In this document: in pieces, positions 1 through 8,674 of the stretch
Layout: every line of letters begins with the position of its first letter
Position numbering within the stretch: position 1 is the first letter of the stretch
NCBI RefSeq assembly: GCF_007992715.1
Contig: NZ_BKAU01000005.1
Span: 434,001 to 498,000 of the forward strand
Length of the DNA stretch: 64,000 nt
Origin: Chitinophaga cymbidii
GTDB lineage: Bacteria; Bacteroidota; Bacteroidia; Chitinophagales; Chitinophagaceae
Direction: 5' to 3'
Notes under the pieces: model-generated
Seen by the model: the letters and a program-made list of their open reading frames with translations, nothing else
The model's database searches: none
What the model was told of the DNA's origin: nothing
Translations under genes and position numbers: made by a program

Positions 1-1976
1 GCCAGCAAGATCCGGCGGTGTTCCTGGAACAGGTGAACAAGGTGGGCAACTGGCTGGCCGCGCTGGAATTGAAGAACACAAGCCCCGCACTGAAGGCGGA
101 TGATTTTATCTTCAACTGGGTGATAGACGGGGAACCGGTGGTGAAACTGCCGGGCGAAGAAATACGGTTGTCCTACAAGAACAACGAACATCCTGTGTTC
201 AGCATGAACGTCGCGCTGCATCCCTCTTCCGCCATCCGCTCCTGCTTTGTAAAGGTGCTGTACCTCGGCAGCAAATACAGTATAGACGGCAGTCTTGTGC
301 GCAATGATGCCAATGAGCTGAAACCGGGAATGTCCATCCCGCTGACATTTAACTATGAAGGCGAAACCTACGATTCCATCGGTGTCAGCATCGACGAAGC
401 CTATCAGTACTACGGCATCAACGAGATCACGGATTTCCTGAAAGTGATCATATCAGACAGGGAAGTGAACCTTGACCAGTATCAGCAACAAGGTTTGCCG
501 CTGGATGTACCGCCCGGCGCCGGTACGCGGGACATTGCGCCGCCGGGTAAAGCGGGGAAAACGGTGGACCAGCCCAACTGGTCGGTGTTTACTTTTGGTA
601 TCCGTTGTACCGGCCCCAAAAAGGAACAGGAGTTGCGCGCGGGGAGCCCTGCCGACTTTGCGGCTTTTACAGTGGAGGCACCGCCGGGGTTTAGCGCCCG
701 TGCAGCGGCCATCACAGCGGATGAAGAAAACAATCGCCAGCCATCTTCCCGCGGGCAATCCGGCGCCAGCATCTGGGACGGCGTACTCACAGACGACAGC
801 CCCTTCGCCCGCAGCATCCATCCCATCACAGACAGCGGCATCCGCATGCTGGAACTCTTCCCGCTGAACAATGGACCGCTGACGATACCTGAAGGCGCAC
901 AGCTCGTTATCCGGCCGGCGACAGCCTCCCGCTCAACGGAAGAAGAACTGGTGGTTCCCTACGGCTACGATCCCCATCTTGACATGTACATCCCGCTGGG
1001 CTATGCAGACGATCAGGGTAACATCTACATCGAACAATTACCACCACTAGTAGCAGACGAACGCACCCGCAGCCTCGGCGGCTCCATCAAACTGCTTTTC
1101 AAAAAGCTGATCCGCAGCCGGGAAGTGAACAGCCTGCGGATCTACGCGCGTGGCGGTAACGGCTGGGAGGAAACGAAAACTTTGCAGGATGGTAAAGCCG
1201 TGCTGCTGATCCATGGCATTACCGGGGATACGCGGTACATGGCGGAAGCGTTCAAAGATACGATCGGTGATGAGGTTGATCTTTTGCTGACGTATGACTA
1301 TGAGAACCTTGCCACGCCCGTCAGCAAGACCGCGGAAAAGCTGCATGCGCAATTGCAGGCGGCGGGCGTACAGGAGCTGACCATCGTTGCGCATTCCATG
1401 GGAGGGCTGGTAGCGCGATGGCTGGCGGAACAGGTGCCCGGCACGGGTTACGTCCGGCGACTGGTGCTGGTGGGTTCGCCCTGCGCGGGCTCCGAAATGG
1501 CCGCGCTCGGTACCGCCGCCTTCGGCATGCTGACGCAGGCATTGAACCTGACAGGGCCTGTTAAATACGCCATCACCGGTCTTTCCTGGCTGCTGAAACA
1601 ACTAAAGCTGCATCCCGGTGAAACGCTGAACGAGCTGAAACCCGGTTCCAGCCTGCTGCAAACATTGTCCACCTCCAAAGCCCCGCCGGGTGTGGAATAC
1701 CGCATACTCGGCGGCGACACGTCGCTGCTGCAACACTACAATGGCGATGATCCATTCCTCAAACGGATACTCTCACTGGCAAAAGATAACATACTCTATC
1801 CGGGCTTAACGCAACGGGTATACGAAAAAGAACCGAATGACATGGCGGTAACGCTCAGCAGCATGCGCGCTGTTCCGTCCGCCAACGGGGAGGTAAAGCT
1901 GCAGGTGGTCGCGAGCAATCACCTGGCTTATTTCCGCGAGCAGGAAAGCCTCGGGCAAATTCTTTCACTCTTGTAA
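1..1976 (+). CDS. Alpha/beta-hydrolase (lipase/esterase-like), 5' end outside window
   Basis: The frame is open back to the first base of the window, so the true start lies upstream; the first in-frame candidate inside is GTG at 18. The C-terminal half is an alpha/beta-hydrolase: an oxyanion-type LLIHGITGD segment, a nucleophile elbow AHSMGG (Ser460 counted from the GTG) and a late SNH histidine (His635) that can complete the triad. The first ~170 residues are a beta-rich domain ending in a EITDFLKVIIS stretch, probably a regulatory or binding module. No signal peptide is visible, but the N-terminus is missing. The stop codon overlaps the next start (TAATG), so it is translationally coupled to the caspase-subtilase protein. 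Fold and triad are clear; the substrate (lipid or other ester) is unknown. A role as effector beside the protease is inference. Confidence 0.8.
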   Translation, partial: QQDPAVFLEQVNKVGNWLAALELKNTSPALKADDFIFNWVIDGEPVVKLPGEEIRLSYKNNEHPVFSMNVALHPSSAIRSCFVKVLYLGSKYSIDGSLVRNDANELKPGMSIPLTFNYEGETYDSIGVSIDEAYQYYGINEITDFLKVIISDREVNLDQYQQQGLPLDVPPGAGTRDIAPPGKAGKTVDQPNWSVFTFGIRCTGPKKEQELRAGSPADFAAFTVEAPPGFSARAAAITADEENNRQPSSRGQSGASIWDGVLTDDSPFARSIHPITDSGIRMLELFPLNNGPLTIPEGAQLVIRPATASRSTEEELVVPYGYDPHLDMYIPLGYADDQGNIYIEQLPPLVADERTRSLGGSIKLLFKKLIRSREVNSLRIYARGGNGWEETKTLQDGKAVLLIHGITGDTRYMAEAFKDTIGDEVDLLLTYDYENLATPVSKTAEKLHAQLQAAGVQELTIVAHSMGGLVARWLAEQVPGTGYVRRLVLVGSPCAGSEMAALGTAAFGMLTQALNLTGPVKYAITGLSWLLKQLKLHPGETLNELKPGSSLLQTLSTSKAPPGVEYRILGGDTSLLQHYNGDDPFLKRILSLAKDNILYPGLTQRVYEKEPNDMAVTLSSMRAVPSANGEVKLQVVASNHLAYFREQESLGQILSLL

Positions 1977-4594
1977 TGCTAAAAAACAACGTTATGTCAA
2001 AAGGATATTCATTACATATCGGGCTGAACAAAGTAAATCCCCGGCACTACCCCGGCGTGCCCGAATTGAATGCCGCGGTGAACGATGCGGTATTCTGGGA
2101 GTCGTATGCAAAGCAACTCGGCTACAGCACCGCGTCCCTGCACGACGGGGAAGCTACCACGGAAGCTGTGCTGGCTGCGCTGGGCGGCTGCGCTGAAAAA
2201 ATGAAAGCGGGAGATATCCTGCTGCTGACTTACGCCGGCCACGGCAGCGAGCTGCCGAATGACAAAGCGGAAGGCTTTGATGACGAGCGCAACGATCAGA
2301 CCTGGTGCCTGTACGACCGGCAGTTGCTGGACGATGAACTGTTCGCGGCTTTCCGTTTGTTCGCGGAAGGCACGCGCATCGTGGTGGTGTCTGACAGCTG
2401 CCATTCTGGTACAATGGTACGCGCATTGCCGGATGAGCTGGACCTCAGCGCCATGCTGGAAAGCGGGCTGGAACGCGCGGCGGGCAGCAGGGGGCTGGCC
2501 TCCCGCAAGCTGCCGCTGGAAGTGGAGCAGGCGGTGGTGCAGCAGTTCGGGGAAACGGTGTACCGCCCCGTGCAGCGGCAATTTGAAACGCAGCCGCAGG
2601 CGGAAGATATCAAAGCCGCCGTGAAACTGCTGGCCGCCTGCCAGGATAACCAGACGACGTTCGACGGTGAAGAGAACGGCGTGTTCACCGAATCATTCAT
2701 GCAGCTGTTCGAAGATGATGCTTTTTGCAATGCCACAGCGGAAGAGCTGATCAACCGCATCCGCGAAAACTATTATTTCCCCCGCCCCAATTTTTTCCAG
2801 TATGGCGCCATCATCCCTTCTTTCGATCAGTCGTTCCCGTTTATTATTAATATTCCCGATGCGGCGAAGGTAACCGGCTACCGTGCGCCGGACCTTGGCG
2901 CCGTGCCGGTTGAAAGGACGGCGCCCACCGGCATCCAGGTCAGGAAAAATGCGGTGCTGGTGCTGGACATTGCCGGCGATGCCGGCTTCACCGGCGGCCA
3001 GGATATCGAGATACTCGATGAAGAAACGTTCAGCGGCGGAAAGACCTTCACCATAGAGCTGCTTAACACGCCGCATGAACACGCCTGGAGCGCGGCGCAT
3101 GCGTTGCAGCAGGAACTCGCAGCCAAAGGTATCCAGGCGCAGGCAGAGCCCGTGATCAGCGTAAACCCGGCGCAGGACCGCCGCGCCGCCCGCGAAGCGG
3201 ATGCCAGCAACCCGGACTATATCAAAGATTGGCCGCCGGTGATGGGGGATGCGACAGGCGGCATCGGCTGGCACCTGGACGCTGACCACTCTCAACTTGC
3301 CAAAGCCGCGGAAACCGTGAGCGGCAAACCCGGCGCCCATGTGCGCATCGCTCACCTGGACACAGGCTACATCCCCGGCCACGCCGCCCTGCCGCTGATG
3401 CTGGACATGGCAAACCAGCGCAGCTTTGTGAAAAAGGAAGATCCCAAGGTGGCGGTAGATAAAACCGATTCGGGGCAGGACGGCCACGGCCTCGGTACGA
3501 TCGTGCTGCTGGCCGGCAACCGGGTGAAAAAGGAAGATACTTACGATGAGTATGAAGGCTTCATCGGCGGGATACCTTTCGCGGAAGTAGTGCCGCTGCG
3601 TATATCCGAATCCGTTGTAATCATGAACTCAAAGAATTTCAGCGCCGCCGTGCGGTATGCGATAGAACAGGGTTGTGAGGTCATATCGATGTCCATGGCC
3701 GGGAAGCCGGACAACCGGATGGCGCAGGCGGTCAATGATGCGTACGAAGCGGGCGTGGTGATCGTGTCCGCCGCGAGTAATTGCTGGTACAAGGGCACGG
3801 GCGCCCTGTTGCCGAAATGCGTGATGTTCCCCGCCGCTTTCGAGCGCGTGATCGCCGCTACCGGCGCCATGTTCGACCATCAGCCCTATGATGTGAAATT
3901 CCTCCGCACCAATGGCGAGCGGGCCATCGGCACGCAGTACATGCAGGGCTCCTGGGGGCCGGCATCGCGGATGACGCGGGCGCTGGCGGCCTACACGCCC
4001 AATACGCCCTGGGCATCCACCGCCCATACCTTCCTCCGCAGCGGCGGCGGCACTTCCTCCGCCACCCCGCAGGTAGCCGCCGCCGCGGCCTTGTGGATCG
4101 CCTATCACCGGGAGGAAATGGAAAAGAAAGGGTATTATGAAGAAGGCCGCAAATGGCTGAAGGTGGAGGCAGTGCGGCATGCCCTGTATACCGCAGCGGC
4201 CAGGGATGCCGTGTTCCCGGAATGGGAGAAATATTACGGGAACGGCATTCTGCGCGCCTGGGATGCTTTGCAGGTGGGCGTTGCGGACGAATCCGAATTA
4301 AGCCTGTCCCCAAAAGCGGAAAGCAGCTTCTTCGGCATCGTGGAAACTGTAGGCTCCTTCTTCAAACGGCGCAAGCTGTTCCGGAACGCCGGCCCGAAGC
4401 CCCCGGAAAACGCCCTGGGCATGGAACTGCTGCACCTCCTGCAAACAGATCCCCGGTTCTACGAGCTGTTCTCCCGGCTGGACCTTGGCAGCCCATCCGA
4501 AGTGGAAAAAGTGCTGGAAGACGGGGTGTTCCAGGCGCAGGTGCTGCAGTCGCCGTACGCCTCCGCATACCTGAAGGAAGCGATATTGCAATAA
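1976..4594 (+). CDS. Caspase-like (C14) / subtilisin-like (S8) fused double protease
   Basis: Two peptidase domains sit in one 872-residue chain. The N-terminal part is caspase-fold: SLHIGLN first strand, YAGHGSE with catalytic His89 and VVSDSCHSGT with catalytic Cys142. After a linker the subtilase domain has HLDTG (Asp462), DGHGLG (His504), an oxyanion Asn near residue 602 in SAASN, and GGGTSSATP with Ser694. All catalytic residues are therefore present in both domains. A C-terminal tail of ~120 residues is unassigned. There is no signal peptide, so it probably acts in the cytoplasm. ATG at 1976 overlaps the hydrolase stop; ATG at 1994 (MSKGYSLH) is an equally good start. Bacterial caspase-like proteases often serve in regulated proteolysis or abortive defence; that role here is inference. 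A mutual activation cascade between the two domains is possible. Confidence 0.85.
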   Translation: MLKNNVMSKGYSLHIGLNKVNPRHYPGVPELNAAVNDAVFWESYAKQLGYSTASLHDGEATTEAVLAALGGCAEKMKAGDILLLTYAGHGSELPNDKAEGFDDERNDQTWCLYDRQLLDDELFAAFRLFAEGTRIVVVSDSCHSGTMVRALPDELDLSAMLESGLERAAGSRGLASRKLPLEVEQAVVQQFGETVYRPVQRQFETQPQAEDIKAAVKLLAACQDNQTTFDGEENGVFTESFMQLFEDDAFCNATAEELINRIRENYYFPRPNFFQYGAIIPSFDQSFPFIINIPDAAKVTGYRAPDLGAVPVERTAPTGIQVRKNAVLVLDIAGDAGFTGGQDIEILDEETFSGGKTFTIELLNTPHEHAWSAAHALQQELAAKGIQAQAEPVISVNPAQDRRAAREADASNPDYIKDWPPVMGDATGGIGWHLDADHSQLAKAAETVSGKPGAHVRIAHLDTGYIPGHAALPLMLDMANQRSFVKKEDPKVAVDKTDSGQDGHGLGTIVLLAGNRVKKEDTYDEYEGFIGGIPFAEVVPLRISESVVIMNSKNFSAAVRYAIEQGCEVISMSMAGKPDNRMAQAVNDAYEAGVVIVSAASNCWYKGTGALLPKCVMFPAAFERVIAATGAMFDHQPYDVKFLRTNGERAIGTQYMQGSWGPASRMTRALAAYTPNTPWASTAHTFLRSGGGTSSATPQVAAAAALWIAYHREEMEKKGYYEEGRKWLKVEAVRHALYTAAARDAVFPEWEKYYGNGILRAWDALQVGVADESELSLSPKAESSFFGIVETVGSFFKRRKLFRNAGPKPPENALGMELLHLLQTDPRFYELFSRLDLGSPSEVEKVLEDGVFQAQVLQSPYASAYLKEAILQ

Positions 4595-4670
4595 AGGAAG
4601 CCAGCGGCGGCGCGGCTGCCGGACGGTGAAAAACGTAAGTAATATCATCCATAAAGATGATCCTCGTCAG

Positions 4671-4715
4671 TGTTTGCCGGTGCAGGAGAACGGACATTTG
4701 CACTATCGGCAAACA
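4671..4715. other. Intergenic stem-loop after the caspase-subtilase gene
   Basis: TGTTTGCCG (4671-4679) pairs with CGGCAAACA (4707-4715), and an inner GTGCA/TGCAC stem continues it across a TAT bulge. The hairpin is followed by an AT-rich run rather than a clean U-tract. It may be a processing or termination structure. The rest of 4595-4818 holds no gene that I can support. Confidence 0.5.
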
Positions 4716-4756
4716 AATTGTCTTTTAGTGTTTTTCATAAGATATGAGATATGGAT

Positions 4757-4789
4757 AGCGCCGCGGATTCTTCTACGGCGCTTTTTTTA
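4757..4789 (+). terminator. Intrinsic terminator of the hydrolase/caspase operon
   Basis: Stem AGCGCCG (4757-4763) pairs with CGGCGCT (4776-4782) and is followed by a run of seven T. It separates the caspase-subtilase operon from the histidine kinase that starts 30 bases further on. Confidence 0.8.
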
Positions 4790-4818
4790 TGCTTTGGATT
4801 TAATTTATAGATTTGGGG

Positions 4819-6042
4819 ATGCTTAACGACAACGGTAACATTGGTTTCGAGGTGCTGTTCAACCACGCAACGCTCGGCATCCTGGTAACGGACCCGGAAG
4901 GCCGGATCGTACTGGCGAACCCTTTCCTGCTCAAACAGTTCGGCTATGCTCATTCAGAATTACTGGGAGAGAAAGTGGAAAAGCTGATCCCCCGCCGTTT
5001 TGCCGAACGGCATGTGCAGCACCGGCACAATTTCTCCCGGCATCCGCACAGCCGCCCGATGGGCATCGGCTTCGACCTGTACGCCATGCGGAAGGACGGC
5101 ACCGAATTTCCCGTAGAGATCAGCCTTGGCACCAACGAAACCAAGGACGGTCAGTACGTAGTGGCATTTGTCAGCGATATTTCCCTGCGCAAGGAATCGG
5201 AAAATGCGCTGAAGGAACTGAACGCGGCGCTGGAACAGAAAGTGGCGGAACGGACAGAATCCCTCTCGGAAATGGTGGCGCGGCTCAATGCGCAAATGAA
5301 AGAGATCGAAATAAAAGATAAGGAGCTGCGGAATGCCTTGCAGAAAGAAAAAGAGCTGAACGAATTGAAATCAAGGTTCGTATCGATGGCCTCGCACGAG
5401 TTCAGAACACCGCTCAGCACCGTGCTTTCTTCCATCTTCCTCATCTCCAAATATGAAAGTACGGACGAGCAACCCAAGCGCGAAAAACACATCCAGCGCA
5501 TCGTTTCATCCGTCAATATGCTGACGGACATCCTCAACGATTTCCTTTCCGTCGGCAAGATAGAAGAAGGAAAGATACAGGTGCGGCTTTCGGAATTCAA
5601 TGTGGAGAACCACGTCAGCGCCATTGTACATGAAATAACGGAACTGCGGAAGAAAAAGCAGGATTTCGATTATCAGCATACCGGCGATCCGATGCTGTAC
5701 CTGGACCCGGGCCTCCTGAAACACATCATCCTCAACCTGCTTTCCAACGCCATCAAATTCTCCCCCGAATACGCCATCATCAAAATATGGACGGAAAACC
5801 GCCCCGGCCGCTTCATGATCGGTGTGCGGGACACCGGCATCGGGATATCGAAGGAAGACCAGCAGCATCTGTTTGAACGGTTCTTCCGCGGCGCCAACGT
5901 GAGCGAAATACAGGGCACCGGCCTCGGCCTGCACATCGTTTCCAAATACGCGGAGCTGATGAACGGAGAGGTGACCTGCGAAAGCGAGGAAAACAAAGGA
6001 ACTACATTCATCGTGTCTTTCAAAACCGAACAACCGATATGA
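4819..6042 (+). CDS. PAS-domain sensor histidine kinase
   Basis: Sensor kinase of about 407 residues. A PAS domain begins almost at the N-terminus (FNHATLGILVTDPEGRI) and ends near residue 120. A coiled coil rich in E and K (~120-190) leads to the HisKA box SMASHEFRTPL with the phosphoryl-accepting His, then an HATPase domain with N box LNLLSNAIKFSP, G1 box VRDTGIGIS and G2 box GTGLGLHIV. No membrane segment is visible, so it should be a soluble cytoplasmic sensor. ATG at 4819 is preferred to the upstream in-frame TTG at 4813. The stop overlaps the start of the response regulator (ATGA), so the two form a two-component operon. The signal is unknown; PAS domains bind redox, oxygen or small-molecule cofactors. 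Confidence 0.93.
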   Translation: MLNDNGNIGFEVLFNHATLGILVTDPEGRIVLANPFLLKQFGYAHSELLGEKVEKLIPRRFAERHVQHRHNFSRHPHSRPMGIGFDLYAMRKDGTEFPVEISLGTNETKDGQYVVAFVSDISLRKESENALKELNAALEQKVAERTESLSEMVARLNAQMKEIEIKDKELRNALQKEKELNELKSRFVSMASHEFRTPLSTVLSSIFLISKYESTDEQPKREKHIQRIVSSVNMLTDILNDFLSVGKIEEGKIQVRLSEFNVENHVSAIVHEITELRKKKQDFDYQHTGDPMLYLDPGLLKHIILNLLSNAIKFSPEYAIIKIWTENRPGRFMIGVRDTGIGISKEDQQHLFERFFRGANVSEIQGTGLGLHIVSKYAELMNGEVTCESEENKGTTFIVSFKTEQPI

Positions 6043-7097
6043 ACACTATCCTGCTCATTGAAGATAATCCCGATATCAGGGAAAATACCGCCGAAATACT
6101 GGAAATGGCGAACTACAAGGTGCTGACCGCCGCCGACGGCATGGAAGGCGTACACATGGCCTTTGAGCACAAGCCGGACCTTATCATCTGCGACATCACC
6201 ATGCCGGTGCTGGACGGCTACGGCGTACTGCACATGCTGCATAAACGGAATGCCTTGCACAGCACGCCGTTCATCTTCCTAACGGCAAGGACTGAACGAT
6301 CAGACATGCGCAAAGGCATGGAAATGGGCGCCGATGATTTTATCACCAAGCCGTTCGACGCCATGGAGCTGTTGCAGGCCATCGAAAGCCGTATCAAGAA
6401 AGCCGCGCTGCTGAAAGAGGAATTGTCCGAAGGGCTGAGCGGTTTCAACTCCCTGTTGTCCGTCGCTACCGGCAAAGACCAGCTGGCGGCGCTGAAAGAA
6501 GAGCGCAATACCAACATCTATAAAAAGAAACAGATCGTTTATACGGAAGGCAATCATGCTTCCTACCTGTTTTACCTGCTCCGTGGTAAAGTGAAGACCT
6601 ACAAACGTCATGATAACGGCAAGGAGCTGATCACCGGGCTTTATAACGAAGGAGACTACCTCGGCTATACCGCTTTGCTGGAATCCGGCACTTACCAGGA
6701 CAGCGCCGAAGCCATGGAAGACGCCGAGCTGGCGCTGATACCGAAAAGCGATTTTGAGGAGCTGATCAACAACGACGCGGCCGTATTGCGGAAATTCATG
6801 CGCCTGCTGACGCGGAACATGGTGGAGAAGGAAGAACAGCTGCTGGGCATCGCCTATAACTCCCTGCGGAAAAAAGTGGCGGACGCCTTGCTGGCGCTGG
6901 ACAAAAAATACAACGTACACAAAAGCGAATCTTTCACGATAGATATCAGCCGCGATAACCTCGCAGCCGTAGCGGGCGTGGCGAAAGAATCCCTGATCCG
7001 CACACTGGGTGACTTCCGGGACGAAAAGCTGATCAGTATCCGCGAGGGCGAGATACTGCTGCTGGACCGTAAGAGATTAAAAGGAATGATGAATTAA
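6039..7097 (+). CDS. Response regulator: REC domain fused to CRP/FNR-type regulator
   Basis: An N-terminal receiver domain (residues 1-120) has the acidic pocket ED at 8-9, phospho-acceptor Asp52 in IICDITMP and the FITKPFD lysine. It is joined to a cyclic-nucleotide-binding-like barrel (~145-260, with KKKQIVYTEGNHASYLFYLLRGKV split across its start) and a CRP-type winged helix near the C-terminus (ISRDNLAAVAGVAKESLIRTL). It is the cognate partner of the preceding kinase, with a 4-base overlap. Phosphorylation presumably gates DNA binding by the CRP module; whether the barrel still binds a nucleotide cannot be told. CRP/FNR members in this phylum often respond to oxygen or stress, which fits the UspA gene converging from the other side. 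The 3' ends overlap by 4 bases with the minus-strand gene. Confidence 0.92.
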   Translation: MNTILLIEDNPDIRENTAEILEMANYKVLTAADGMEGVHMAFEHKPDLIICDITMPVLDGYGVLHMLHKRNALHSTPFIFLTARTERSDMRKGMEMGADDFITKPFDAMELLQAIESRIKKAALLKEELSEGLSGFNSLLSVATGKDQLAALKEERNTNIYKKKQIVYTEGNHASYLFYLLRGKVKTYKRHDNGKELITGLYNEGDYLGYTALLESGTYQDSAEAMEDAELALIPKSDFEELINNDAAVLRKFMRLLTRNMVEKEEQLLGIAYNSLRKKVADALLALDKKYNVHKSESFTIDISRDNLAAVAGVAKESLIRTLGDFRDEKLISIREGEILLLDRKRLKGMMN

Positions 7098-7405
7098 AGC
7101 TCCGGGAGATCGCTGCACAGTATTTTCATATGCTCGATCTCCTGCTGCATCTTTTCCAGGTCCAGCTCCAGACCTTCCATTTGTATTTTATTGGGTTTGT
7201 TCTGCTGGTAGAGCATCACCAGGTCGTGATGCAGCAGCGCAAGCGCCTGGTCGTTCTGCAGGAATTGCAGTTGCAGGTATTCCGCGCGTTCCAGGAAAGT
7301 TTTGGTCGTGTCCAGCTTTAAGGCGCTGGCAAGCCGTTGCTTCAGGAAAATGTTCTCCTGTTTCAGTTGTTCCAGTACTTTTAGTGAATTTCTCCGCTGT
7401 TGCAT
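7094..7405 (-). CDS. Small coiled-coil protein of unknown function
   Basis: 103 residues, strongly charged and rich in Leu, Gln and Glu, with heptad-like spacing through most of its length (LEQLKQENIFLKQRL near the N-terminus, LELDLEKMQQEIEHM near the C-terminus). No signal peptide, membrane segment or cysteine pair is seen; there is one Cys. It lies 6 bases after the UspA gene on the same strand and is probably cotranscribed with it. I do not recognise a family; a partner or scaffold of the stress protein is possible. Confidence 0.7.
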   Translation of the reverse strand: MQQRRNSLKVLEQLKQENIFLKQRLASALKLDTTKTFLERAEYLQLQFLQNDQALALLHHDLVMLYQQNKPNKIQMEGLELDLEKMQQEIEHMKILCSDLPEL

Positions 7406-7411
7406 TTTCTC

Positions 7412-8239
7412 TTACTTGTTATGCGCGATAAATAGGGGGCAGGCCACTGCTTTGATCAGCATGTCCGCCATGCTGGCCTTGAACCACCGGGATACGGCGC
7501 TGCGCTGATAGGCGCCGAGCACTACGAGCGATCGCGGGCCTTCTGTGAGCAGGCGTTGCAGGATCTCGTTTTCCGCATCTCCTTTCAATACGGTGTACAT
7601 GGCATGCGGGCAGTGGCGTTTCATGAATTCCTTCATGAGCCTGTTTTCGGGGAGGTGGAGGTCGTTTTCCTTGACGGAGATCACTTCCACGGGGAGGTTG
7701 CCGGGCATGATGTGGGTGAACATCTTGATGGCGAATACGGAAGCGGGGGCGCCGTCGTACAGCATGATCACCTTTTCGAAGGGCGCGTAGTTTTCGGGGG
7801 TGATCAGCACGGGGCATTGCACGTCGGACAGCAGGTCGCGGAGAAACCTGGTGGGCGCGGGTTCTTCCAGCCGGCTGAAAGATTCATGGGCGTTGATGAT
7901 CAGCAGGTCTGCGTAGATGCTTTCCCGCAGGAGGTCCTGGATGGCGATGGACTTGTCCCGGTGAACGGAATACTGAATCCCTTTCTCCTGGCAGGCCGTT
8001 TCAAATTCGCGGACCGCATGGTCGCGTATCTGTTTGTCTTTTTCCGCGAGCTTTTTGAGCCTTTTCTCTGAAAATTCGCCGTCTTCGATAGCTTCATACA
8101 CGCTGAAGCTGTTCCGTGTAAAATCGTCCAGGAACACGCCGACGAGATGTGCGGGCATCCCGGCGGCCAGTGCGGTGGCGGTTTGTATGGTGGCCTGGCT
8201 GAGCCGGAGGCCGTCCAGGGCGGCGATGATCTTTTTCAT
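7412..8239 (-). CDS. Tandem-domain universal stress protein (UspA family)
   Basis: About 275 residues with two Usp domains. The first starts at MKKIIAALDG, the typical Usp first strand with its Asp; the second begins around KVIMLYDGAPASVFAIKMF and ends with LVVLGAYQRSAVSRWF, close to the ATP-binding GxxGxRS/T region though not a perfect match. I chose ATG at 8239 because the fold starts there; the frame is open further upstream (to 8317) with a proline-rich leader that does not look like coding sequence. It is cytoplasmic. Its promoter must lie in the gap upstream of 8239. Usp proteins support survival under starvation or oxidative stress, and the two-component genes next door are a plausible control, by inference only. 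Confidence 0.9.
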   Translation of the reverse strand: MKKIIAALDGLRLSQATIQTATALAAGMPAHLVGVFLDDFTRNSFSVYEAIEDGEFSEKRLKKLAEKDKQIRDHAVREFETACQEKGIQYSVHRDKSIAIQDLLRESIYADLLIINAHESFSRLEEPAPTRFLRDLLSDVQCPVLITPENYAPFEKVIMLYDGAPASVFAIKMFTHIMPGNLPVEVISVKENDLHLPENRLMKEFMKRHCPHAMYTVLKGDAENEILQRLLTEGPRSLVVLGAYQRSAVSRWFKASMADMLIKAVACPLFIAHNK

Positions 8240-8418
8240 GATGTGAAGGTCGGGAGGATTGGGGCGCGGGGCGATGACGGGCGTCAACGGGATGGGTGAT
8301 TGTGGTGGGCTTAACAAAGTTTTTTTGTCACTGCGGAATAATTTCAGTTGGTGTTTCTAACTTAGTGTTATCGAAAAAGACACAGTATTTGTTAGCTTAA
8401 GAAAATTAACCCGTAGAT

Positions 8419-8628
8419 ATGCGATATGAAATAACCCGTGCACCTGGCGTGCGAAAGCAGCATTTTACAGATGGAATAGATAAGAGGTATTATCCGAGTA
8501 ATTATTCTGGTTAGCCTGATGTAGAGTTCTATTGGCTTAGAACTGTAATCAAGGTATGTACCAATGATAACTGGATTCTTACAGGATTCAGGAGAAGCCC
8601 TTCTGCCCTAGATGGAATTTTTATTTGA
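8419..8628 (+). pseudogene. Degenerate ORF with internal amber, toxin-domain-like
   Basis: An ATG at 8419 opens a 31-codon frame that ends in TAG at 8512. The same frame then stays open to TGA at 8626, giving a 69-residue reading if the amber is ignored. The second half contains FYWLRTVIKV followed by NWILTGFRR and a SPSALDGIF tail. This pattern reminds me of the C-terminal toxin domains of polymorphic toxins with a BECR-like fold, but I cannot confirm the family. No N-terminal delivery domain or immunity gene is present. It lies at the left edge of the AT-rich island and looks like a decayed remnant. The remainder of 8240-8674 shows no other gene. Confidence 0.35.
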
Positions 8629-8674
8629 GTGTTTCCCGATATCTACGCTGTTTTTTTACCAGAAATTTAAACCA

